A stretch of DNA of 34,905 nt from an uncultured Eubacterium sp. (GTDB lineage: Bacteria > Bacillota > Clostridia > Oscillospirales > Acutalibacteraceae), in contig CAJTMQ010000001.1 in NCBI GenBank assembly GCA_910577215.1, positions 40,804 to 75,708 on the forward strand, written 5' to 3'. The notes beneath the pieces were generated by a model. That model worked only from the letters and a program-made list of their open reading frames with translations, was not told where the DNA came from and searched no databases. Each line of letters opens with the position of its first letter. The stretch's first letter is position 1. Of the stretch, positions 16,785-24,817 are shown in pieces. The position numbers and the translations under genes are program-made.

Positions 16785-18530
16785 ATGGAAAGTATTTTGG
16801 AAACAGTAACAGGTGAACTGTTCGGCATATGGTTTTTAATCGGTGCGGCGTTGGTGTTTTTTATGCAGTGTGGCTTTGCAATGGTAGAAACAGGTTTTAC
16901 AAGAGCAAAGAATGCAGGAAACATTATTATGAAAAATCTTATGGATTTCTGTATAGGTACACCGATGTTCCTGTTCCTCGGCTTTGGCCTTATGATGGGC
17001 GAGGAAGTGTTAGGCGGATTTTGCGGACTGCCTACTCTTGGAATATTCAAAAATTATGAAAGCTTTGATTGGTCAAACTTTGTCTTTAACCTTGTTTTTT
17101 GTGCTACTGCAGCAACAATTGTTTCGGGCGCAATGGCAGAAAGAACGAAGTTCAGTTCATATTGTATATACAGTGCAATAATCAGTGCGGTTGTTTATCC
17201 GATTGAGGCAGGCTGGATATGGAATGAAAACGGCTGGCTTGCACAGCTCGGCTTCCATGATTTTGCAGGCTCGTGTGCAATACATATGGTTGGCGGAATA
17301 ACTGCCCTTATCGGTGCAATGTTTGTTGGACCGCGTATCGGAAAGTATGTTGCAAATAAGAAAACCGGTAAAAAAGAGGTTAAGGCAATTCCGGGTCACA
17401 GTCTTACACTCGGGGCACTCGGCGTGTTCATTCTTTGGTTCGGATGGTATGGTTTTAACGGCGCTGCTGCAACAGACGGAGCTCAGCTTGCATCTATATT
17501 TGTCACAACAACCTGTGCTCCTGCTATAGCAACCTGTGTAACAATGATATTTACATGGATCAAAAGCGGAAAGCCTGATGTTTCAATGTCGCTCAACGGA
17601 GCACTTGCCGGCTTGGTAGCAGTAACTGCAGGATGTGATGTTGTAGATGCATTCGGATCCTGTATTATCGGTGCAGTTTCAGGTGTTCTTGTTGTTTTGG
17701 CTGTTGAATTTATTGATATCAAACTTAAAATAGATGATCCGGTTGGTGCGGTTGCAGTTCACGGCGTAAACGGTATTTGGGGCACATTTGCGGTAGGCTT
17801 GTTTGCAACAACCACGGTTCCGGGCAATGATGATTTTACAGGCCTTTTCTATGGCGGCGGATTTTCACTTCTCGGCAAGCAGACTATAGGATTTGCAGCA
17901 GTTGCGTTATGGACTGCTGTTACAATGACAATCGTATTCTTTGTGCTTAAGAAAACGCACGGCCTTCGTGTTTCCAAGGAAGAAGAAATCAAGGGTCTTG
18001 ATGCAACAGAGCACAATCTTCCGTCAGCATATGCAGACTTTATGCCGACTCTTGCTCTTGCATCAGCAGGAATTCCTAATGCAGGTGCATCAGCTGTGCC
18101 AAAGGTATCTGTTGAAAAGGCAGTTCCTGTTGAATCGTACACAGCAAGCACAAATGGAAAGCTCACAAATGTTGTTATGATATTCAACCCGTCTAAATTT
18201 GAAGAAGTCAAAGAGGCTATGAATGAGATTGGTGTAACAGGTATGACTGTTACTAACGTTATGGGCTGCGGTACACAAAAGGGTCACAGCAAAATGTACC
18301 GCGGTGTAGCAATAGAAGAATTGAGCCTTAACCCGAAAATGAAGCTTGAGATGGCTATTTCCAAGGTCCCTGTTTCCGCAGTTATTGATGCTGCAAGAGC
18401 TGTGTTGTATACAGGCAATATCGGTGACGGAAAGATATTCCTTTATGATATTGAGGATGTTGTTAAGGTCCGCACAGGTGAGCGCGGTGTTGATGCTTTG
18501 CAGGGCGAGGATGATCTCGCAAACGATTAA
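16785..18530 (+). CDS. amt: Ammonium channel fused to a PII (GlnK-like) signalling domain
   Basis: This 581-residue protein joins an Amt/MEP ammonium channel (about residues 1-395) to a PII domain (about 460-570) through a roughly 60-residue linker rich in Ala, Ser and Pro. The pore twin histidines are H167 in CAIHMVGG and H326 in AVHGVNGIWG. In the PII part the ATP-binding parts are kept: GCGTQKGHSKMYRG at the T-loop base, TGNIGDGKIF and KVRTGE. The E. coli uridylylation tyrosine (Y51) is replaced by isoleucine (I510), so covalent control by GlnD is unlikely; 2-oxoglutarate and ATP/ADP binding could still gate the channel. Normally GlnK is a separate protein that plugs AmtB. The gene follows glnA behind a hairpin leader and has AGGAGGAA before its ATG. 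Confidence 0.95.
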   Translation: MESILETVTGELFGIWFLIGAALVFFMQCGFAMVETGFTRAKNAGNIIMKNLMDFCIGTPMFLFLGFGLMMGEEVLGGFCGLPTLGIFKNYESFDWSNFVFNLVFCATAATIVSGAMAERTKFSSYCIYSAIISAVVYPIEAGWIWNENGWLAQLGFHDFAGSCAIHMVGGITALIGAMFVGPRIGKYVANKKTGKKEVKAIPGHSLTLGALGVFILWFGWYGFNGAAATDGAQLASIFVTTTCAPAIATCVTMIFTWIKSGKPDVSMSLNGALAGLVAVTAGCDVVDAFGSCIIGAVSGVLVVLAVEFIDIKLKIDDPVGAVAVHGVNGIWGTFAVGLFATTTVPGNDDFTGLFYGGGFSLLGKQTIGFAAVALWTAVTMTIVFFVLKKTHGLRVSKEEEIKGLDATEHNLPSAYADFMPTLALASAGIPNAGASAVPKVSVEKAVPVESYTASTNGKLTNVVMIFNPSKFEEVKEAMNEIGVTGMTVTNVMGCGTQKGHSKMYRGVAIEELSLNPKMKLEMAISKVPVSAVIDAARAVLYTGNIGDGKIFLYDIEDVVKVRTGERGVDALQGEDDLAND

Positions 18531-18533
18531 TAT

Positions 18534-18568
18534 AAAAAAGCGGCAATACTCGTCTGAGCATTGCCGCT
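18534..18568 (-). terminator. Terminator between amt and the convergent phosphodiesterase gene
   Basis: AGCGGCAAT (18539-18547) pairs with ATTGCCGCT (18560-18568), with an inner CTC/GAG and one mismatch. Read on the minus strand it ends in a T-run, so it best terminates the phosphodiesterase gene. On the plus strand the following GAAAATGTTTT is a weak U-tract, so it may also end the amt transcript. Confidence 0.7.
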
Positions 18569-18577
18569 GAAAATGTT

Positions 18578-19600
18578 TTAATTATTCTGTTCGTTAAATA
18601 CTTTGTAAAGTTTATCAGGGTAATCTGTCATAATACAGTCTGCACCAACCGAAAGAAGATATTCCATATCCTTTTCACTGTTGATTGTCCAGTACTGAAC
18701 AGCAATGCCCTTTTCGTGTGCATAATTGATAACCTGTGCTGTTGCAAGATTTGCTGCAATTCTGTATGGCATATTATAAGGAATCTGTAAAACCGAATAG
18801 CTTGGGTCGAAATTTTTATCATTCCTTAAAGCGGCAGTCCAGAAGGTAAGTACCTCCTTGATTGTTGCACTTCTGAGCAAATCAGGATGTGTTTCATCAA
18901 CATAATGTGAAACCTCTTCGTGGAAAGAACCGAAAATTACACAGTCCAGAAGATTTTTTTCAACAAGAATATTGTAAAGAATGTCTACACCTTTTTTGCC
19001 TAAATCACCGCTGTTTTTTATTTCAATAATGTAATCGTAATCGCCTACAGAGGTAAGATAATCAAGAACATCTTCTATTCTTAATATCTTGATGTCATCG
19101 GGCACATTATCCTTATCAACATCGGCATAAGGCATATTGCCGTTTTCATCTTCAAATTTTGCACCCATATTAAGCGTGCGCAATTCCTCGTATGTATATT
19201 CCTCAGGTCTTGCCTCTTCTTTTCCGAAGATTTCGGCACTGTTTGATGTTCTGTCAAGCGTGTCATCATGAAGAAGAACAAGTACATCATCTTTTGTAAT
19301 ATGAAGGTCAAATTCAAATACATCAATGGTAAAGGTTCCGTCTTCGGCACAGTTTTTAAATGCCTTCATTGTTTCTTCGGGCATAATTCCGCCGCCGCTG
19401 CGGTGAGCACTTATCTGCGTATTTCCCATACCTAAAATATACGGATTAGCGGTTTCATATGTTTTTATGTTATCAGGATTAGAATGCCAGTTCATTGATA
19501 TTACATCACCTATAACGAACAGCAATATAATCGCTAAGATTACAGTTAATACCTTTTTCCATACTTTTGATTTGGATTTTTCTTTTACCTTTGTTTCCAA
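18578..19600 (-). CDS. Membrane-anchored glycerophosphodiester phosphodiesterase
   Basis: The protein has about 340 residues: a lysine-rich N-terminus, one membrane helix (about residues 14-32) and a GDPD TIM-barrel domain. The catalytic and metal motifs are H65-R66 in ISAHRSGGG, E74/E75 in MPEETM, E95 and D97 in VFEFDLHITKD, and H110 in LVLLHDDTLDRT. The enzyme should hydrolyse glycerophosphodiesters, such as phospholipid breakdown products or teichoic acid units, to glycerol-3-phosphate and an alcohol, probably outside the membrane. TTG 19600 is the favoured start because GGTGA lies five bases upstream; GTG 19609 overlaps that site. The gene interrupts the nitrogen genes on the opposite strand, has its own promoter, and no functional link to them is evident. 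Confidence 0.92.
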   Translation of the reverse strand: METKVKEKSKSKVWKKVLTVILAIILLFVIGDVISMNWHSNPDNIKTYETANPYILGMGNTQISAHRSGGGIMPEETMKAFKNCAEDGTFTIDVFEFDLHITKDDVLVLLHDDTLDRTSNSAEIFGKEEARPEEYTYEELRTLNMGAKFEDENGNMPYADVDKDNVPDDIKILRIEDVLDYLTSVGDYDYIIEIKNSGDLGKKGVDILYNILVEKNLLDCVIFGSFHEEVSHYVDETHPDLLRSATIKEVLTFWTAALRNDKNFDPSYSVLQIPYNMPYRIAANLATAQVINYAHEKGIAVQYWTINSEKDMEYLLSVGADCIMTDYPDKLYKVFNEQNN

Positions 19601-19623
19601 AATTATCACCCTTTCCGCAGGAT

Positions 19624-19652
19624 AGTATAGACGAATTGGGTATTTTTGTCAA
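19624..19652 (-). promoter_or_regulatory. Promoter of the phosphodiesterase gene
   Basis: On the minus strand TTGACA (19652-19647), 17 bases, then TATACT (19629-19624). It lies about 25 bases upstream of the start codon. Confidence 0.8.
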
Positions 19653-19675
19653 ATAAGTATAAATATGAAATAACA

Positions 19676-19694
19676 TTTTACAGTGAATGTAAAA
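19676..19694. promoter_or_regulatory. Palindrome between the phosphodiesterase and glutamate synthase promoters
   Basis: TTTTACA-GTGAA-TGTAAAA is a perfect 7-base inverted repeat with a five-base centre. It lies 24 bases upstream of the phosphodiesterase -35 box. It looks like an operator, but no regulator gene is adjacent. The rest of 19695-19860 is AT-rich and shows nothing I can interpret. Confidence 0.35.
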
Positions 19695-19860
19695 ACACAA
19701 ATACTTGTAAACAATTAACAAAATAGCAATGTAAATTAAAAGCTTTTTGATTTTTAATTGTGCATATTAACAATCAATCTTATGATTTGTGAATTATTCT
19801 ATATATTTGATAATTCTGCATCATATTTTTTTATAAATTGATGAAATTAATGCGGTTTTA

Positions 19861-19889
19861 TTGTCATAAAAAATATATAGTTTTATAAT
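19861..19889 (+). promoter_or_regulatory. Promoter of the glutamate synthase-purF operon
   Basis: TTGTCA (19861-19866), 17 bases, then TATAAT (19884-19889), 36 bases before the first ATG of the operon. No terminator or leader hairpin is seen here, unlike glnA and amt. Confidence 0.7.
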
Positions 19890-19925
19890 ATGAATATACT
19901 TTAGCAGATTAAAGGAGGAACTATT

Positions 19926-21029
19926 ATGCTTAAAGAGGGTCAGATACGAATTCCGTCGGGTTGTGCCATTGCGGCTATTATAGACCGCAAGGGAGGCAGG
20001 ATAAACGGATCTGAAATTATTAAATCCATTGCGCTTATGCATGATCGTTCAAACGGTCTTGGAGGCGGTTTTGCCGCATACGGTATTTATCCCGATCATG
20101 CCGAGGATTATGCGTTTCACGTCTTTTATGATAAACCCGAGGCAAAGGTTGAATGTGAGGATTACCTTTTTAAGCATTTCAATGTTGATGTTTCGGAAAA
20201 AATTCCAACTAAAAAGATAGAAGCAATTGCAAACGGTCCTGATATATGGCGTTATTTTGCCAAGCCGAATAAGGTAAGAATGAAGGAAGCACGAATGGAT
20301 GAAGAGGAATATACCGTTCAGTGTGTTATGAAGGTTAATCAGGATATAGACGGTGCATTTATCTTTTCAAGCGGAAAGAATATGGGCTGCTTTAAGGCTG
20401 TTGGTTTTCCTGAGGACGTCGGCGAGTTTTATATGCTGGATCAGTATGATGCTTATCTGTGGACTGCGCACGGAAGATTTCCTACAAATACTCCCGGATG
20501 GTGGGGCGGCTCGCATCCGTTCAATATTCTTGACTGGTCTATTGTTCATAACGGTGAAATATCATCCTATGATGCCAACAGAAGATATATTGAGCAGTTC
20601 GGCTACGTTTGCACAATGCAGACGGATACAGAGGTTATTACATATCTTTTTGACCATCTTCTCCGTCACCATAATCTTCCGATTGAGGTTGCAGCAGATG
20701 TGCTTACTGCTCCCGAGTGGGAGGAGATAGACCGAATGGACAGCAGCAGAAAAGAATATTTTACCGCACTTCGCTCCATTTATAATGCGGCGCTTGTTAA
20801 CGGTCCGTTTTCTGTTATTCTCGGTTCAAACAAAGGACTTCTTGCGATTAATGACAGGCTGAAGCTTCGTTCCCTTACAGCGGCTACAAAGGGAACAAGG
20901 GCATACTTCGCTTCAGAGGAATCGGCTATCCGCATAGTCTGCCCTGATCCTGAAAGGGTTTGGTCGGTAAGCGGTGCAGAACCTGTTTTCATTCCGCTTG
21001 AGCTTGATGAAAAGGAGGGCAAAAGATAA
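19926..21029 (+). CDS. Glutamate synthase, glutaminase (class II amidotransferase) component
   Basis: This 367-residue protein corresponds to the N-terminal domain of GltB as a separate polypeptide, the archaeal-type arrangement. It should release ammonia from glutamine for the synthase domain encoded next. The Ntn-hydrolase nucleophile is probably C13 in RIPSGCAIAAIID, which implies removal of a 12-residue leader to expose the cysteine; E. coli GltB also has a leader peptide. Other class II features are WTAHGRFPTN, SIVHNGEISSYDAN and MQTDTEVITYLFD. AAAGGAGGAA precedes the ATG. Its stop codon TAA shares one base with the ATG of the next gene, so translation is coupled. Alone it could be mistaken for a generic glutamine amidotransferase; the two following genes fix its role. 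Confidence 0.92.
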   Translation: MLKEGQIRIPSGCAIAAIIDRKGGRINGSEIIKSIALMHDRSNGLGGGFAAYGIYPDHAEDYAFHVFYDKPEAKVECEDYLFKHFNVDVSEKIPTKKIEAIANGPDIWRYFAKPNKVRMKEARMDEEEYTVQCVMKVNQDIDGAFIFSSGKNMGCFKAVGFPEDVGEFYMLDQYDAYLWTAHGRFPTNTPGWWGGSHPFNILDWSIVHNGEISSYDANRRYIEQFGYVCTMQTDTEVITYLFDHLLRHHNLPIEVAADVLTAPEWEEIDRMDSSRKEYFTALRSIYNAALVNGPFSVILGSNKGLLAINDRLKLRSLTAATKGTRAYFASEESAIRIVCPDPERVWSVSGAEPVFIPLELDEKEGKR

Positions 21030-22531
21030 TGATAAATTATATTCCGCGCCGTTTTACCATTGTAAGGGACAGGGAATTGTGTATTGACTGCGGTGGCTGT
21101 GTTCGTCAGTGCTCAAACGAATGTCATTATTTTTCTGAGGACGGTAAAACGGTTTTAGCAAACTCTTCTGATTGTGTTGCCTGCCACAGATGTGTTGATT
21201 TGTGCCCTGCAGGTGCACTTCGTATAGAAAAATATGTATGTGATTACCGTGATAATGCAAACTGGACACCGCAGTACCAGCAGGAAATCTGCCGTCAGGC
21301 AAATACAGGTTCAACACTGCTCTCGGCAATGGGTAATCCTAAACCGTTTCCGATTTATTGGGATAAAATACTGCTGAATGCGTCACAGGTAACAAACCCA
21401 TCCATAGATCCGCTTCGTGAGCCTATGGAAATTCGCACAATCCTCGGCAGAAAGCCTGAGAAAATTGAGGTTGAGAAGAAGGGCAGGCTTATCACAAAAA
21501 TGCCGCCGCAGGTTATGCTTGAAACACCTATTATGTTTTCGGCAATGTCCTTCGGTTCAATCAGTATGAATGCCCAGAAATCACTTGCAATGGCGGCAAA
21601 GGAACTCGGCACACTGTTTAATACAGGTGAGGGCGGTTTGCATAATGACTTGGTTGATTACGGTAGATATGCTGTTGTTCAGGTCGCTTCGGGTCGTTTC
21701 GGTGTGCATAAGGGTTATCTTGAAAATTCTAAATTTGTTGAAATTAAAATCGGTCAGGGTGCAAAGCCTGGTATCGGCGGACACCTTCCCGGTGAAAAGG
21801 TTAATGCTGAGGTTTCAAACGCACGTATGATACCTATAGGCTCAGATGCCATTTCACCTGCACCTCACCACGATATTTATTCTATTGAGGATTTAAGGCA
21901 GCTTATCTGGTCCTTAAAGCAGGCAACGGAAGGCAAAAAGCCTGTTTCGGTAAAGATTGCTGCAGTTCATAATATTGCGGCTATTGCTTCGGGTGTTGCA
22001 CGTGCAGGGGCAGATATTGTTGTTATAGACGGCTTCAGAGGCGGTACGGGTGCTGCACCTACAAGAATCCGTGATAATGTAGGTATTCCTATTGAGCTTG
22101 CGCTTGCCGCTGCCGATCAGCGTCTTCGTGATGAGGGAATACGCTCAAATGTTTCGCTTGTTGCAGCAGGTTCATTCCGCTGCTCGGCAGATATAGTTAA
22201 GGCAATTGCTCTTGGTGCAGATGCCTGCTATATTGCGTCTGCTGCTCTTATTGCAATGGGCTGTCATATGTGCCAGACCTGCAACACAGGCAAATGCAAT
22301 TGGGGTATTGCCACGCAAAGACCTGAGCTTACACGCCGCCTGAATCCTGAGATTGCATCACAGAGAGTGATTAACCTTGTGAACGCATGGAATCACGAAA
22401 TTAAGGAAATAATGGGCGGTATGGGTATAAACTCTATTGATTCACTCAGAGGAAACAGACTTATGCTCCGTGGTATAGGACTGACTGAAAAGGAACTTGA
22501 AATACTCGGCATCAAACATGCCGGAGAATAA
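21029..22531 (+). CDS. gltB: Glutamate synthase, ferredoxin-FMN synthase component
   Basis: This 500-residue protein is the central catalytic part of glutamate synthase. An N-terminal ferredoxin domain has two cysteine sets, C18-x2-C21-x2-C24-x3-C28 and C49-x2-C52-x2-C55-x3-C59, for two [4Fe-4S] clusters. The FMN barrel follows, with PIMFSAMSFGSISMNA, LFNTGEGGLHND, KIGQGAKPGIGGHLPG and VIDGFRGGTGAAP. Near the end C412, C418 and C423 have the C-x5-C-x4-C spacing of the [3Fe-4S] site of bacterial GltB. The enzyme transfers ammonia to 2-oxoglutarate using electrons delivered through the clusters. No gltD-type small subunit is in the window, so the electron donor may be ferredoxin or a subunit encoded elsewhere. 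AGGAGG precedes the ATG. Confidence 0.95.
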   Translation: MINYIPRRFTIVRDRELCIDCGGCVRQCSNECHYFSEDGKTVLANSSDCVACHRCVDLCPAGALRIEKYVCDYRDNANWTPQYQQEICRQANTGSTLLSAMGNPKPFPIYWDKILLNASQVTNPSIDPLREPMEIRTILGRKPEKIEVEKKGRLITKMPPQVMLETPIMFSAMSFGSISMNAQKSLAMAAKELGTLFNTGEGGLHNDLVDYGRYAVVQVASGRFGVHKGYLENSKFVEIKIGQGAKPGIGGHLPGEKVNAEVSNARMIPIGSDAISPAPHHDIYSIEDLRQLIWSLKQATEGKKPVSVKIAAVHNIAAIASGVARAGADIVVIDGFRGGTGAAPTRIRDNVGIPIELALAAADQRLRDEGIRSNVSLVAAGSFRCSADIVKAIALGADACYIASAALIAMGCHMCQTCNTGKCNWGIATQRPELTRRLNPEIASQRVINLVNAWNHEIKEIMGGMGINSIDSLRGNRLMLRGIGLTEKELEILGIKHAGE

Positions 22532-22545
22532 GGAGGAATGTCATT

Positions 22546-23280
22546 ATGAGCATTGAAGCAGGACTGGAAAGATATGAAAAGGTCAACGATATGATTAAGG
22601 CAGAACTCCGAAAAAAGAGTAAGGCAGTTGTTAAAAATGTGAACGGTCAGCGCTATATCGGATGTGCTCTTGAAAAAGGAAAGGTAATTGAGGTTCATGG
22701 TACACCGGGAAATGATATGGCGTGTTACATGGATGGCGGTAAGGTTGAGGTGTTCGGAAACTGTCAGGATGCTGTCGGAAACACGATGAACGGTGGTGAA
22801 ATTATTGTTCACGGTCACAGCGGTGATGCAATGGGTTACGGTATGCGTGACGGGCAGATTTTCATTAAGGATAATGTTGCCTGCCGCGGCGGCATACATA
22901 TGAAGGAATTTGAAAATATGAAGCCTGTGCTTGTTATCGGGCAGAATGCAGGTTCCTTTCTTGGAGAATATATGGCAGGGGGCATAATCGTACTGCTCGG
23001 GTTAGGCTTAAAAAAGGGAGAAAAGCTCTTCGGCACACATTGTGCATCGGGTATGCACGGCGGAAAAATATTTGTAAGAGGCAGCTTCCCCAAGGAAAAT
23101 CTTTCTCAGAATATAAAGGTTGCAAATTTAACCGATTCTGATAAAAAAGAGCTTGACGGTTTGGTTAAGAAATATTGTAAATGCTTTGGTGCAGACTATG
23201 GTGAAATCATGGCAAAGCCGTTTAAAAAGCTTGTGCCTGCAACATCAAGACCATATGCAAATCTTTACACGGCAAATTAA
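22546..23280 (+). CDS. Glutamate synthase, C-terminal glycine-repeat (GXGXG) component
   Basis: The 244-residue protein is the C-terminal beta-helix domain of GltB as a separate gene. It is built of glycine-rich turns: DMACYMDGGKVEVFGN, DAVGNTMNGGEIIVHG, DAMGYGMRDGQIFIKD, SFLGEYMAGGIIVLLG and HCASGMHGGKIFVRG. In full-length GltB this domain is structural and helps hold the other two domains together. AAGGAGGAA precedes the ATG 14 bases after the FMN-domain gene. It lies between that gene and purF in what looks like a single operon. Similar GXGXG domains occur in formylmethanofuran dehydrogenase subunit C, but the neighbours make glutamate synthase the clear choice. Confidence 0.93.
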   Translation: MSIEAGLERYEKVNDMIKAELRKKSKAVVKNVNGQRYIGCALEKGKVIEVHGTPGNDMACYMDGGKVEVFGNCQDAVGNTMNGGEIIVHGHSGDAMGYGMRDGQIFIKDNVACRGGIHMKEFENMKPVLVIGQNAGSFLGEYMAGGIIVLLGLGLKKGEKLFGTHCASGMHGGKIFVRGSFPKENLSQNIKVANLTDSDKKELDGLVKKYCKCFGADYGEIMAKPFKKLVPATSRPYANLYTAN

Positions 23281-23299
23281 TTAAAAGGAAGTATATTTT

Positions 23300-24751
23300 A
23301 TGTATAACAGCCTTCACGAGGAATGCGGAGTCTTCGGAATTTTTGAAAATAAAACAACCTATACTGCACAGTCCACCTATCTTGCACTTTTCGCTTTGCA
23401 GCACCGCGGTCAGGAATCCTGCGGCATAGCGGTAAATGATGACGGTGTGTTTACGCATCATAGAGGTGATGGTCTGGTGCCGGATGTATTTACCGCAGAA
23501 AATCTGCAGAAGCTCGGCTTGGGAAATATGGCAATCGGCCATGTGCGCTATTCAACAACGGGCGGTAAAAATCCGAACAATGTTCAGCCGCTTGTTATAA
23601 GGCATATTAAGGGTAATCTTGCAGTTGCACATAACGGAAACCTTGTTAATGCCGCTGAATTAAGGCGTCATTTTGAGCTTGGCGGTGCCATTTTTCACGG
23701 CACATCGGATACCGAATCAATTGCTTACTCAATCGTACTTGAACGCCTTACAAGCAAAAGCACAGAGGAAGCAATCTGCAAGGTTATGAATCATATTAAG
23801 GGTGCATATTCCTGCGTTGTTATGACAGCAACCAAGCTGATTGCCTTTCGTGATCCTATGGGCTTTCGTCCGCTGTGTATAGGTAAAACAAAAAGCGGTG
23901 CATATGTTGTTGCCTCCGAATCCTGTGCTCTTGATACGGTGGGTGCAGAACTTATACGTGATATTAAGCCCGGTGAAATAGTAACAATCGGAAGTGACGG
24001 TATTAGGTCTGATACAACGCATTGCGGCAGCAGGGGCAGTATGTGTGTATTTGAATACATCTATTTTGCACGCCCTGATTCTGTTATGGAAGGCTCATCT
24101 GTTCAGCATGCACGCATTAAAGCAGGTGAATTTCTTGCAAAGGAAAGTCCTGTTGATGCGGATATTGTTATCGGCGTTCCTGATTCGGGACTTGATGCAG
24201 CGCTGGGATATGCACAGGAAAGCGGAATTCCGTATGGTGTAGGCTTTATTAAAAACAGGTATATAGGCAGAAGCTTTATTCAGCCGAGTCAGGTGCAGCG
24301 TGATGATGCAGTAAAAATAAAGCTTAATGCAATTAAGGAAAATATCAATGGCAAGCGTGTGATTATGATTGATGATTCAATTGTAAGAGGCACAACGTGT
24401 GCAAGGATAGTAAGGCTCCTTCGTGAAGCCGGTGCAAAAGAGGTGCATATGCGTGTTTCCTCGCCTGCATTCAGGTACCCCTGTTATTTCGGCACGGATG
24501 TAGACAGTCAGGAAAATCTGATTGCCTGTCAATACAGCACTGTTGAAGAAATTGCACAGCAGATAGGTGTTGATTCACTTGCCTATCTTTCCGTTGAAGC
24601 AACGCATAGGCTCGCTGAAAAGGCAGATATATGCTTTTGTGACGGTTGTTTTACGGGCAATTATCCAATTGAAGTTCCTAAAGAACAGCCGAAGGATAAG
24701 TTTGAAAATAAGCTGAATCAGTTTTCTTCTTATTATCAGGTACTTGATTAA
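23300..24751 (+). CDS. purF: Amidophosphoribosyltransferase (PurF)
   Basis: The enzyme makes 5-phosphoribosylamine from PRPP and glutamine, the first step of purine synthesis. The 483-residue protein has the class II amidotransferase nucleophile C9 after an eight-residue leader (HEECGVFGIF), the motifs LFALQHRGQESCGIA and GNLAVAHNGNLVN, and the PRPP loop RVIMIDDSIVRGTT. Four cysteines, C249, C395, C447 and C450, match the [4Fe-4S] ligand pattern of the Bacillus enzyme. It starts 19 bases after the glutamate synthase genes, not within a purine operon, so it is probably expressed with nitrogen assimilation. A terminator follows. A PurF paralogue of another function is possible, but no key residue is missing. 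Confidence 0.93.
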   Translation: MYNSLHEECGVFGIFENKTTYTAQSTYLALFALQHRGQESCGIAVNDDGVFTHHRGDGLVPDVFTAENLQKLGLGNMAIGHVRYSTTGGKNPNNVQPLVIRHIKGNLAVAHNGNLVNAAELRRHFELGGAIFHGTSDTESIAYSIVLERLTSKSTEEAICKVMNHIKGAYSCVVMTATKLIAFRDPMGFRPLCIGKTKSGAYVVASESCALDTVGAELIRDIKPGEIVTIGSDGIRSDTTHCGSRGSMCVFEYIYFARPDSVMEGSSVQHARIKAGEFLAKESPVDADIVIGVPDSGLDAALGYAQESGIPYGVGFIKNRYIGRSFIQPSQVQRDDAVKIKLNAIKENINGKRVIMIDDSIVRGTTCARIVRLLREAGAKEVHMRVSSPAFRYPCYFGTDVDSQENLIACQYSTVEEIAQQIGVDSLAYLSVEATHRLAEKADICFCDGCFTGNYPIEVPKEQPKDKFENKLNQFSSYYQVLD

Positions 24752-24766
24752 TCATTATAGAATTTG

Positions 24767-24797
24767 AGGCAGCCGTTTATTATAACGGCTGCCTTTT
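24767..24797 (+). terminator. Terminator of the glutamate synthase-purF operon
   Basis: AGGCAGCCGTT (24767-24777) pairs with AACGGCTGCCT (24784-24794) around a six-base loop, followed by TTT. It ends the plus-strand operon ahead of a minus-strand gene. Confidence 0.88.
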
Positions 24798-24817
24798 AGT
24801 GCTTTTCTTAGTATAAT

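Noticed and set aside
22393..22899. A 168-residue minus-strand frame across two glutamate synthase genes
   Set aside because: It lies opposite well-conserved domains and their junction, and has no start site signals.
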